Part shown: positions 10,096 to 18,294 of the stretch, in pieces
Layout of the letters: every line of letters begins with the position of its first letter
How positions within the stretch are numbered: the first letter of the stretch is position 1
Origin: Aradus depressus
Lineage: Eukaryota > Arthropoda > Insecta > Hemiptera > Aradidae
Assembly: GCA_963662175.1 (NCBI GenBank)
Contig: OY759217.1
Location: 52,490,108-52,554,107, forward strand
Length of the DNA: 64,000 nucleotides
Direction of reading: 5' to 3'
The notes under the pieces: model-generated
Told to the model about the DNA's origin: nothing
The model's input: the letters and a program-made list of their open reading frames with translations, nothing else
The model's database searches: none
Translations under genes and position numbers: made by a program

Positions 10096-10800
10096 TACGG
10101 TGCACCATGCAAGATCGCATACAGTCAAAGGCAAGGCACTAACATGCACCAAACACAGTTCAAAAGGAGTCTCACTATTTTGTCTTTCACCACAAAGTGG
10201 TCAATTTTCATCGGTGTTCTTTTATTAAAAACGTTGAGATGATGAGAATTATATGGATACAGCTTAAGGTTAATCTTAATGAGAAGCCGGAAGGAGAAGA
10301 CGAGTGAGGGCGTGTGGCAGCTGAGAGAACCTTGCCTGCCTAGCTGCCAAATAGAAACAGGGAAGCTACAGCCACCAACACACCATTCCTGTATATATTT
10401 AAATAACCTGACTAACAGGTGGACAACCTCACACTAATCACCAGTTATAGTATATATATAACACTAGCAGGTTATCGGGCCTTCCTCGACTTGCAACTTT
10501 ACAACGTTAGAACTTTAGATCATTTCCAATGATTTTGAGAGACGTTAGAAGTGGTGAGTCACGTCAGCGCCTCTCACAACCGCCTCTTCCGTTTAGTTTT
10601 AAGATGCCGCCATAAAGTCTGTATTCTAAGTTGGGCCATCCTTGAAATATTCTGCAAGTTTCGTCAATACACCATCAAATGTTGAAAGACTATACCACTC
10701 ATTTTACGTCCCCCCCCCCCCCCCCCCCCCGCTTCCTTTCCAAAATTAGGCCTTTTTATTTTGTTATTTTCCCCAACTATATCTAATATATGTAATCAGT
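10096..10800. other. Intergenic with a C homopolymer
   Basis: No coding signal is recognised. The stretch includes a 21-base C run at 10,710-10,730 shortly before the next SINE. Confidence 0.5.
10710..10730. repeat. Homopolymer C tract (21 bases)
   Basis: Uninterrupted run of 21 C, one of four long G or C homopolymers in the left part of the window. Confidence 0.9.
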
Positions 10801-11129
10801 CGAGGGCGTCGGTAGCTCAGTGATATGCGTGCTTGCTTACTGAGCTAAAAATAGCGAGTTCGTAACTCGGCCGAGACCATTAGTTTATTTTATATATGAA
10901 AGGTAAAAAAAACTTAAATAAGCACGCCGTCCTTCGAATGGGACGTTAAGCGATGATCTCGAGCATGTACGATGTCAGGTACTCGTTAAAGATCCCTACT
11001 CCAATAGAGAATAAAACTTTACGGTAGGCAAAATTTAGGACTGCCATAGTAGAGTCGGACTCATGTCCACCAGAGTGACGAAAGAACGCTCTGGTAGTTA
11101 AAGCCCGGGCATGAGTCATAATAACTAAC
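10801..11129 (+). mobile_element. tRNA-derived SINE, copy 2 (most complete)
   Basis: A 329-bp element flanked by the 10-bp direct repeat TGTAATCAGT (10,791-10,800 and 11,130-11,139), a credible target-site duplication. The head has TCGGTAGCTCAGTGATATGC (A box) and GAGTTCGTAACTCGGCC (B box, one mismatch to the GGTTCGAnnCC consensus). The body carries GCACGCCGTCC, GGGACGTTAAGCGATG, GGTACTCGTTAAAGATCCCT, GTAGGCAAAATTTAGGACT and GAGTCGGACTCATGTCCACC. It is non-coding and would depend on a LINE for mobility. Confidence 0.85.
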
Positions 11130-11224
11130 TGTAATCAGTGAAAAATGAGTTTCGTTGAGTTTCATCTTATTTTAATGTTTTCCGACCGACTCAACTAAAA
11201 AAAATGTCATATCTGTGAATACAA

Positions 11225-11475
11225 TAATGCCCAATAGAATATCCAGAACCCCTGAGAACGACATCTATTGACGTACAACCAAGTTAGCCAGTGGGAAAAG
11301 GGACATCAGAGAAGGGCAAATTCAACTCAAAAAAACCTACTAACTGCCAATGTATCGACACGAAATTTAAACACATATGGAAAAGTTCCTTTCAGTCAAA
11401 TTCGGCGAAAAAGAAATAAGTGTAGAGGGAGAGTGAAAACTCCCCGGGGAAATACATTGTCGGTGATTCACTGAT
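11225..11475 (+). repeat. Dispersed repeat family B, long copy
   Basis: Ordered blocks are GAACGACATCTATTGACG, AATTCAACTCAAAAAAACC, TAACTGCCAATGTATCGACA, CGAAATTT, TTTCAGTCAAATTCGGCG, AGAGGGAGAGTGAAAACT and GTCGGTGATTCACTGA. The middle blocks match the array monomer (TAACTGCCGATG, ATGTATCGACATC, CCAGTCAAATTTCAGCG, GAGGGGAGGGG). This is the clearest link between the dispersed family and the satellite. Confidence 0.65.
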
Positions 11476-11944
11476 GTTTCTTCAAATATAGAACCCATGT
11501 GAATAGAAATGTTGAATAGAAAAGTCATATCTTATATTTTTAGTTTTTCATATTTTGAACTTCAGTATGTGACCTGATCATAATTCTGTGTAATATCTAA
11601 AATGGTTTTCCTTTCAAACATAGTAACATAACCCACCTGATCAGTCTATACAAAAAAGAAAACCTCCAGATTATTATGAAAAATTTAGTCTTGGATGAAG
11701 AGTCTTTAGAGGTAACTAGTCTCGTTAACCTTTCGTACTGAATAGGTTACATCCGTATTATACATATCTGGACTTCAAATAAAAATTAGCTCAGTGAAAA
11801 AAAAAAAAAGATTGCATTATCAGATGACACGTTGCTTAATATAGAAATATAATCAATAAATGACAAAGAAGAAGAAGAAACAGAATAAACAAGTGGAGGA
11901 AGAAATCGGGTCAAGGTGAGGGAGCAGTGCCATCTGGCGTCTGT
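11476..11944. other. AT-rich intergenic stretch
   Basis: AT-rich with a poly-A run near 11,797. No gene is identified. Confidence 0.5.
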
Positions 11945-12725
11945 ACTCCTAACCTTAACACTGACATTGGACTGGCGGTATCGTATATCACGCAGCTCTG
12001 GGAGGCGGATATCACTCCTCAAGAGAACACTGAGAAGGCTCCTCACTCATACAAGTTGTATATCTTAACACTGACATTGGACTGGCAGTATCGTATATCA
12101 CGCAGCTCTGGGGGGGCGGATATCACTTCTCAAGAGAACACTGAGAAGGCTGCTCACTCATACAAGTTGTATATCTTAACACTGACATTGGACGCGGTAT
12201 CGTGTATCACACAGCTCTGGGAGGCGGATATCACTTCTCAAGAGAACACTGAGAAGGCTCCTCACTCATACAAGTTGTATATCTTAACACTGACATTGGA
12301 CTGGCGGTATCGTGTATCACACAGCTCTGGGAAGCGGATATCACTCCTCAAGAGAACACTGAGAAGGCTGCTCACTCATACAAGTTGTATATCTTAACAC
12401 TGACATTGGACTGGCGGTATCGTGTATCACGCAGCTCTGGGGGGCGGATATCACTTCTCAAGAGAACACTGAGAAGGCTCCTCACTCATACAAGTTGTAT
12501 ATCTTAACACTGACATTGGACTGGCGGTATCGTATATCACGCAGCTCTGGGGGGCGGATATCACTTCTCAAGAGAACACTGAGAAGGCTCCTCACTCATA
12601 CAAGTTGTATATCTTAACACTGACATTGGACTGGTGGTATCGTATATCACGCAGCTCTGGGGGGCGGATATCACTCCTCAAGAGAACACTGAGAAGGCTC
12701 CTCACTCATACAAGTTGTATATCTT
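11945..12725 (+). repeat. About 110-bp minisatellite, 7 copies
   Basis: Seven tandem copies with starts spaced 108-111 bp. The unit contains TTAACACTGACATTGGACTG, ATCACGCAGCTCTGG, GCGGATATCACTTCTCAAGA and GAACACTGAGAAGGCT. The copies are highly similar with small indels. Unlike the other minisatellites here, the period is not a multiple of three. Confidence 0.95.
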
Positions 12726-13274
12726 CAATGATTGAGGGGTTGCCGAGAAGAAAGTTCACCAACTCTATACAAAGCATCGGCGTTTATGAAATCAGTATGA
12801 AATACGATCTTGAGTTTTCACTGGAATTCCATGTTTTCCCGATGCCTTGATTCCGAAATTCCGTGGTGAAATGAATACAGCGATACGAAATTTCACATAC
12901 TGCAGGGACGAAACACAGCAATTTTTATCCGAGTAGACCAAAGAAGTGGAGGGATTAGAGGAGGAATTACAATGTAGAATTATTTTCACGAAATCTAATT
13001 ATTTTCAATTGTGGCTTCTGTACGGTTCAACGTGAAAAAAGAGGAATTACATCATTTTATGAAACCACACGTTTTTTATCTCCGTCGGAAGATAACAATT
13101 ACTATTATCTTGAAAAAAAATAATTATAGAAATATTATGTTATACTAACAGGTTACACGGCGTTGATCACGGTAACGTTAAGCTGAACTTAACGTATTAC
13201 AGACGTGACAATAAGAGGTTGGATCGGAAATACATACATTTTTTTTAACTTGCTCATAGTGTCTACCGCACAGT
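12726..13274. other. Repeat debris and AT-rich DNA
   Basis: The first part has blocks shared with 7500-7600 (GAGTTTTCACTGGAATTCC, TTGATTCCGAAATT) and a family B echo, ACAGCGATACGAAATTTCAC. The rest is AT-rich. No gene is seen. Confidence 0.45.
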
Positions 13275-13545
13275 AAGTTAAGTAATTTCGAATGTCGCTT
13301 AACCGGCGCCCTTAGGCTTTTTGTATCTGGGAGGTAAAAAAAAAAACAATGAACACACCGAGCCTCAGAGGAGATGTAAACGATAATTCAGAGTCTCTGC
13401 AACATCAGGTATTCGTTAAAGACACCTACCTTAATTATACCTGCGTTGGCAAAATTTAGGATCCCTCATGTCCACACAGAGGCGAAAGAGCGCGCTCTGG
13501 TAGTGGGCGATATGACGTCGTTGAGGCCCAGGCATGAACCACAAA
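13275..13545 (+). mobile_element. Diverged SINE, copy 3
   Basis: Retains GGTATTCGTTAAAGACACCT, GGCAAAATTTAGGATCC, CTCATGTCCACACAGAGG and GCTCTGGTAGTGGGCGATAT. These match the body of the SINEs at 8651 and 10,801. The tRNA-like head is hardly recognisable, so this is an old or 5'-damaged copy. Confidence 0.6.
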
Positions 13546-13727
13546 CAAAATAAACCTTAACTTTTTTGGAACAGTAACTTGTCTATCTATGTTGCGTAAT
13601 AACTGAGCAGTTCTTTTCGCACATTTTATATTAGATATATAGATTATTTAAAATAGATCAATGAAAAATAATTATTCTAAGAATAATATTTTCACATGAT
13701 ATGTCGGACAGTATTTGAGAGTTTCCT

Positions 13728-14831
13728 TCAACCTTCTTCGTCTGTTTGACGTTTTCGGTAGCAGCAACGCTTGAGGGTGGCTATCGACGGAATGAGATCA
13801 TTGTAGACTATGAGGCCGGTGAGGAGCAGAAAGAAGGCTAACACCTGAAGGGGATGAAACTCCTGCCATTTAAAGATATAGGAGAATATGTAGACGAGCA
13901 TGTTGGGGAAGACACAGGCAAACACCATTCTTGTAACTCCTGTCAGCTCCTTGGTCACACCGATAGCTGCAAAGTTGAAAACTGCAATACTAACAACCAT
14001 CACTAGTAGGATACTCGTCAGGACCATGTTGTTACTCATTTGAACCAAAGCGTCAGGAGTATCTTCCAAAACGCCTCGAGTATTTTCGGAAAAAGGCCCT
14101 GGAGCGTATATGTAGTAAAATGGGACCAGAAGTATACTGAGGACTACCATTCCGAAAACTCCTTCCCATCCAGCAGCTTGAAGCGGTGGGATATCTTTAT
14201 TAACAACAAAATGCTCTTCGTACACGACCTGAGCAGCTTGTATCATCTGCGCAATGATAATGATGCAGTCACCAAGCAGTGCATCTTTTTCCAATGCATC
14301 CTCTTGCAGATCTTCCCCAAGAAGCATGTCTGACACTCCGACCACAACTAATCCAAGTATAATAAAAAAAATGCCAATCCACATTCTCAATGATATTTTC
14401 CTTCGAAGGAAAATAATGGAGAGAAGAGCCACAAAGACAATCATGCCACCGATCAACATCCGATCACTGCTCGCGTAGGTGAAAATCAATCCGACGAACA
14501 CAAGTCCAGTAGCGACCAAATCAAACATGGCCGGAAGAAAAAATATAAAAGGATTAAAATCTTTGTTACCTCGCAAGAGAGGATGATCGTCCTCAGAGCC
14601 ATCCTGTTTCCACTTTTGATAAATATAAACTAGTTTAAAAACAATAACGCAAAAAGTCATTCCGAAGAACATTGCGTAAGTTTCAACCCAGGGATGAGTG
14701 AAATATTTCGGTTGTCCGCCATCGCTGCCGATAGATTTGGTTCGATTGGCTCCCTTGGCCGTGAGACTGTTGAGAGTGCCGGTGCTGACGAACAGCACAA
14801 CCAGCATCCATTGCCAACCGGTCCACGCCAT
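13728..14831 (-). CDS. SLC35F6-like solute carrier (intronless)
   Basis: This 367-residue membrane protein matches solute carrier family 35 member F6, a drug/metabolite-transporter-superfamily protein reported in lysosomal and mitochondrial membranes of mammals; its substrate is not established. Visible family features are the MAW start, LTAK near residue 23, VVYEEHFV at 202-209, EGVFGMV at 223-229, and NFAAIGVTKELTGVTRMV at 286-303. About ten hydrophobic segments lie near 5-23, 49-71, 95-116, 124-141, 148-168, 186-206, 223-242, 268-291, 300-320 and 326-346. The length fits the human protein (about 371). The whole CDS is one exon. After TRMV it reads FACVFPN, where I recall DSLRTVV in the human protein, so a strongly conserved stretch has changed. 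No canonical AATAAA was found just downstream. It may be a retrocopy or a diverged paralog; the intact frame argues against a dead copy. Confidence 0.9.
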   Translation of the reverse strand: MAWTGWQWMLVVLFVSTGTLNSLTAKGANRTKSIGSDGGQPKYFTHPWVETYAMFFGMTFCVIVFKLVYIYQKWKQDGSEDDHPLLRGNKDFNPFIFFLPAMFDLVATGLVFVGLIFTYASSDRMLIGGMIVFVALLSIIFLRRKISLRMWIGIFFIILGLVVVGVSDMLLGEDLQEDALEKDALLGDCIIIIAQMIQAAQVVYEEHFVVNKDIPPLQAAGWEGVFGMVVLSILLVPFYYIYAPGPFSENTRGVLEDTPDALVQMSNNMVLTSILLVMVVSIAVFNFAAIGVTKELTGVTRMVFACVFPNMLVYIFSYIFKWQEFHPLQVLAFFLLLTGLIVYNDLIPSIATLKRCCYRKRQTDEEG

Positions 14832-15049
14832 CTCTCAATAATGTACCATACCAACAAAAACACTCAAATCATTTCGTCCTGTCACAGACAAATTCCTTGA
14901 ATGACCACTTTATGGAACTCATCAATATAAAGTTAACCTTTACTCATCATTAACATTATGTTTGTTTTTTTTTAAACTAACATTTAATTTCCCAACATTG
15001 TATCATGTGACTTTCAGAAAGACAAAAATATACGAAAATAATAATTAAT
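14832..15049. other. 5' flank of the SLC35F6-like gene
   Basis: AT-rich upstream sequence with a T run near 14,970. I see no clear TATA box or initiator. The next gene-like feature is the hAT relic beyond a poly-T tract. Confidence 0.4.
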
Positions 15050-15417
15050 AATTTTTTTTTTTTTTTTTTTTTGGCTTTATGAATAAGGTTATTGCGTCAA
15101 AAAGAATATGGAAAAAAAATTTTCCTTCTGATCTGCTCAAATTACTAAGAAGCAATGAGCTCCACACAGTTTTTCCGAATGTTGATACAGCGTACCGAAT
15201 GCTCGTTTGCACACCCATATCAAATTGTAGCGCTGAACGGTCATTTTCCGTACTGCGGCGAGTAAAAAACTACTTGAGATCAAAACTGGTTGCAGAACGA
15301 TTAAACGCACTCGCTTTGTTAACTATAGAGTCAGATTTGCTTATGTCTTTAGATTTTGATTCCATTATCGATGAGTTTGCCATCCGAAAATCGAGACGTA
15401 AAAATTTCAACCAATAA
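15050..15417 (+). pseudogene. hAT transposase C-terminal fragment
   Basis: Starting immediately after a poly-T run (15,050-15,072), a frame of about 112 codons (15,079-15,417) encodes the hAT-family dimerisation region. The diagnostic motif SNCSAERSFSVLRR is followed by KNYLRSKLVAERLNALALL, matching the Dimer_Tnp_hAT consensus (NCxAERSFSxLxRxK...RL...L). It resembles the ZMYM1-like or THAP0-like hAT-derived proteins rather than hobo or Ac. The catalytic and BED zinc-finger parts are absent upstream and no terminal inverted repeats were seen. It is therefore a truncated relic, or conceivably one exon of a larger gene. The stop codon is genuine (TAA) and the frame is otherwise intact. Confidence 0.8.
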
Positions 15418-16074
15418 GCAATAATTTCTCTACAAAAAAAAATCGCATACATAATGGTAATTGTTGAATGATGTCATATACTTCATGATTATAAGGATAC
15501 ATTTCTTATTTCCAAAATCATGTAGCTTTAGGCTACGAACCGGGCAGATAACGTTATCAACCTGTTTTTTTTTTTTTTTTTTTAATATTTACAACTGGAT
15601 AGAGATTATATACAACAAGCAAATGTGCTAAGGGAGAAAAAAGACGGTACCTAAGGATTTGGCCACGGGACCTCCTACTGGAGATACCGCGAGGCACCCA
15701 GGCTTCTACCCTAATTGGATGTCACCAACTGAGTTGGCACTGAAACAACGCCTAGATAACCAGCTAACAATGAGCTTCAGTTTGTAAGTTAGTATATATT
15801 CTAATTAAACTTTTTAATTAATTAAAGTTAATCTCATATAGTAAGTACTTTATCGAATGTCTCCGAAACAACCATTGATGCTTCCAATTGCATTACGTTA
15901 GTTGTTCGTTTTATTCCCTTACCTATGTAGCATATAATTTTGAAAATAAATTAATAATAAATTAATAATTAAAAAATACAAAAAAAAAAAAAAAATAAAG
16001 CTCACAAAAAGAGAAAAGTGATTAGTTAATTAATTTCATTTATGACCCTAAGTAACATGCAATTATTAGAGATA
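15418..16074. other. Intergenic with unassigned repeat-like patch
   Basis: A poly-T tract near 15,570 precedes a GC-richer patch (about 15,640-15,770) with ACGGGACCTCCTACTGGAGA and CGCGAGGCACCCAGG. It looks like part of an interspersed repeat that I cannot assign. The rest is AT-rich. Confidence 0.35.
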
Positions 16075-16165
16075 AAAAAAAAAAAAAAAAAACAGATTCA
16101 TGCCCGACACTGGCCACACCTGAAGGCGGGCTCCTAAACCACTCAGCCACGAGGATCGGTAATGA
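16075..16165 (-). mobile_element. tRNA-like SINE head, minus strand
   Basis: Read on the minus strand, this contains CGTGGCTGAGTGGTTTAGGA, an A-box-like segment of serine/leucine tRNA type, then GTCGGGCATGAATC in the B-box position, then a poly-T tract. It lacks a proper B box and tRNA folding, so I call a SINE head, not a tRNA gene. It differs from the SINEs at 8651 and 10,801. Confidence 0.5.
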
Positions 16166-16344
16166 AAATACCTGGTTCGTTATATAACAGAATTCCACAA
16201 AGGTCTTTATCTCAGGTAGGTATAACCATAAGAAGTCAATCTCTCATTGTAACTTTGCAACCAGGATTTAGCGCATTAAAATATCAAACATCAGTAAGAT
16301 ATTTGGTCTTTACTTGAGAGAATACAATATGAACATTAGGGACA

Positions 16345-16500
16345 CCAATAATGCAGAGATGGCGTGCTTGCCCACATTGCTCAACTTCTAAACTCGACCG
16401 AGACCCCGTTTTTTTTTTTTTAATCTACAAGATAAAAGAAATCCTGAGCATGCCGTCCGTCGTATGACGTTAAGCAATGGTCGGAGTTGGTGGGAGTCCT
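16345..16500 (+). mobile_element. Diverged SINE, copy 4 (5' part)
   Basis: Shows GGCGTGCTTGCCCACATTGC, CTCGACCGAGACCCC, a T run, then GAGCATGCCGTCCGTCG and GACGTTAAGCAATGGTC. It lines up with the head and first body blocks of the SINE at 10,801. The 3' part of the body is missing. Confidence 0.6.
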
Positions 16501-16589
16501 AAAATCTGCTTTTATGATGGATGTTTTTCTTGTCATCTTATTGTCTGTAATGATAAAACCAACCAGTTTGTTTGTTATATTCTGTTAGG

Positions 16590-16625
16590 ACCTGAAGAAG
16601 GAAATGAATAGTTTCTGAAACGTTG
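16590..16625 (+). ncRNA. Hammerhead-ribozyme-like core (weak)
   Basis: CTGAAGA (16,592-16,598) fits the CUGANGA box. It is followed by AGGAA and TTTCT (16,599-16,603 and 16,612-16,616), which can pair as a five-base stem II. Then comes GAAAC (16,617-16,621), fitting the GAAA box. Penelope-like retroelements carry minimal hammerheads with this order (family knowledge). I could not find a convincing stem III or a cleavage triplet paired through stem I, so this may be a decayed or coincidental core. Confidence 0.25.
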
Positions 16626-16961
16626 CCCAAATACTGAGTTTTATTTACACTTTTCCTTTAATATTGAATAGATACTGTCCATGCTATCAATCAGTATATA
16701 ATAAATGGTTTCGTCGATATGATTCTATCTAGATACACATCCCCCATATCAGAAATGGGGCCGGCCCTATTCAACTATTAACTTAAAATTTTGCGCATAC
16801 AATTCACAAGAAAACGAAAATGTTAAAAATTTCGTTACAATTAAGTTGAAAACAAAATGAAAATAAACCAATATTTAAGCGCTAATGCGACGGAAAATAA
16901 AGTTAAAAAAAAGAATCAAATGCCTAACTCATAAATAAGCCTAAAGTATATTAAATGAAAC
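16626..16961. other. AT-rich DNA downstream of the secreted-protein gene
   Basis: AT-rich, with no gene identified. It should hold the end of the 3' untranslated region of the minus-strand gene whose poly-A signal is at 16,962-16,967. Confidence 0.45.
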
Positions 16962-16967
16962 TTTATT
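16962..16967 (-). terminator. Poly-A signal AATAAA
   Basis: The minus strand reads AATAAA about 147 bases after the predicted stop codon at 17,114. The distance suits a short 3' untranslated region and independently supports the four-exon gene model. Confidence 0.55.
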
Positions 16968-17113
16968 TAAATAGAAACATCATACATCAAGTAATGGAAT
17001 AAAGTAGAAATAGAAAGCTAATAGCTAATGAAATATACCAACATTAAGGTTTTAAATATTTGCTAGAAATGGTACTGGAGAAAAATGTTATTAAAATTGA
17101 TAAGAATACAATA

Positions 17114-17846
17114 TTAAAAAAAGTATTGTGCTATTTTTTCGAATGAACTATTCAACAGAGAAGGTAACGCGCAAAAATACCTAAAAAACGTAAAAATCAT
17201 TAAGATTTAACTTAAAAATTCATTAATGTTAACTTACTTGAGTGGAACAGAAGACTGGAACAAGATAGAAGTAGCAGAGGCGATGTCATCTTCTGGTGTT
17301 ACTTCAGTCTTCAGCAGTATAGGAATATCATCAATACTGCCGCGGATCTCGTGCAGTACAGAGTTTACCTTAAAAAAAACATCATTTAGTAACTTCATAC
17401 AAATAAATTTATCAATTATTAACAACTGATATATTGTATGAAAGGTTCCCTTACTTTCCCATGGATGACTTCAACAATAGGTGGAACAATCGGCACTGGT
17501 CGAATAATTTCTTTCTGAGTTTCATTTCCGTCAAGTGAATCTTCTGAAGAATTGGCAGTAAATTCAAAATTGTCTCCGAGCACTGATAAATCAGCCAATA
17601 CCAAGGAAACGAAGAAGGAACTGAAATTGAAAATAGTTCAAGTGAAACCATAACGAAGAAACTGACAACTTACTTATACTCGATCAATATTACAATTCAT
17701 TAAATTATATAATCGAAATTTACAAGTCATTATGTATGTACGTGTACTTTTAGAAAGATCAAAATAATAAAATAGTATTTATAGCATATAATGTACCTGA
17801 CAAGTAAAATTTCTAGAAAAAACTTGAGGAAAGAAACTATGTTCAT
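17114..17846 (-). CDS. Predicted small secreted protein, four exons
   Basis: I reconstructed this gene from splice sites. The coding exons are 17,846-17,797, 17,620-17,455, 17,368-17,238 and 17,180-17,114. Introns of 176, 86 and 57 bp all begin GT and end AG, and the phases (2, 0, 2) are consistent. The joined frame has 137 residues. It starts with a classic signal peptide (MNIVSFLKFFLEILLVSSFF, then VSLVLA) and continues as an acidic mature chain. Possible N-glycosylation sites are NSS and NET near residues 40-50 and NSS near the C-terminus. There is one cysteine in the mature part and no further membrane segment. I recognise no family. It is divergent to the MARCHF gene, with about 450 bp between the start codons. 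The N-terminal three exons are well supported; the last short exon is less certain. Confidence 0.65.
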
Positions 17847-18294
17847 ATTTTTTTCGCTTCATACACACCGAGAAGAAATATATTTTCAACAAAATGAAAT
17901 AACAGACACACGTCTCCGAAAAACCAAAAGACACGTACCTGCTTCTTTGAAACCTACTAAACACCTGAACAAGAGCTTACGGAATATTCCGATAGAGTGC
18001 ACTGAGGTTTCAAAGGGTTAAATATTATTTAATTTTAATTGATTTTTAGTTTGACATTTAAATAGACATTAAGAAAATTTTAAATATATTTAATTTCTGA
18101 TACAATATTATAATTTAATGTTTTCTAAATCATGAGATGAAAATTAAAATAACATTAAAATGAATTGATGTTAATATTTTTGAAGAATAAATAGTACCAT
18201 TGTAATCCTTTCTCAAAAAACATGATTAACCTTCTGTAATGTTCCTCTACTAATATTTTTCTCTCAAAATAGAATTTAATTTATTAATTTTAAT
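17847..18294. promoter_or_regulatory. Putative divergent promoter region
   Basis: These 448 bp separate the start codon of the minus-strand secreted-protein gene from the proposed start of the plus-strand MARCHF-like gene, so both promoters probably lie here. The sequence is very AT-rich, especially 18,030-18,290. I see no unambiguous TATA or initiator element, so this call is from position only. Confidence 0.35.

Noticed and set aside
9659..10228. 189-codon frame over the 51-bp minisatellite
   Set aside because: Same periodicity artefact; the flanks do not look coding.
13175..13195. Short palindrome ACGTTAAG / CTTAACGT
   Set aside because: Only eight paired bases with a five-base loop and no other context; expected by chance in a window of this size.
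17641..17700. Alternative upstream exon for the secreted-protein gene ending at the GTAAGT near 17,673
   Set aside because: The required reading phase contains a stop and no methionine before the donor. The exon at 17,797-17,846 fits phase, start codon and signal peptide.
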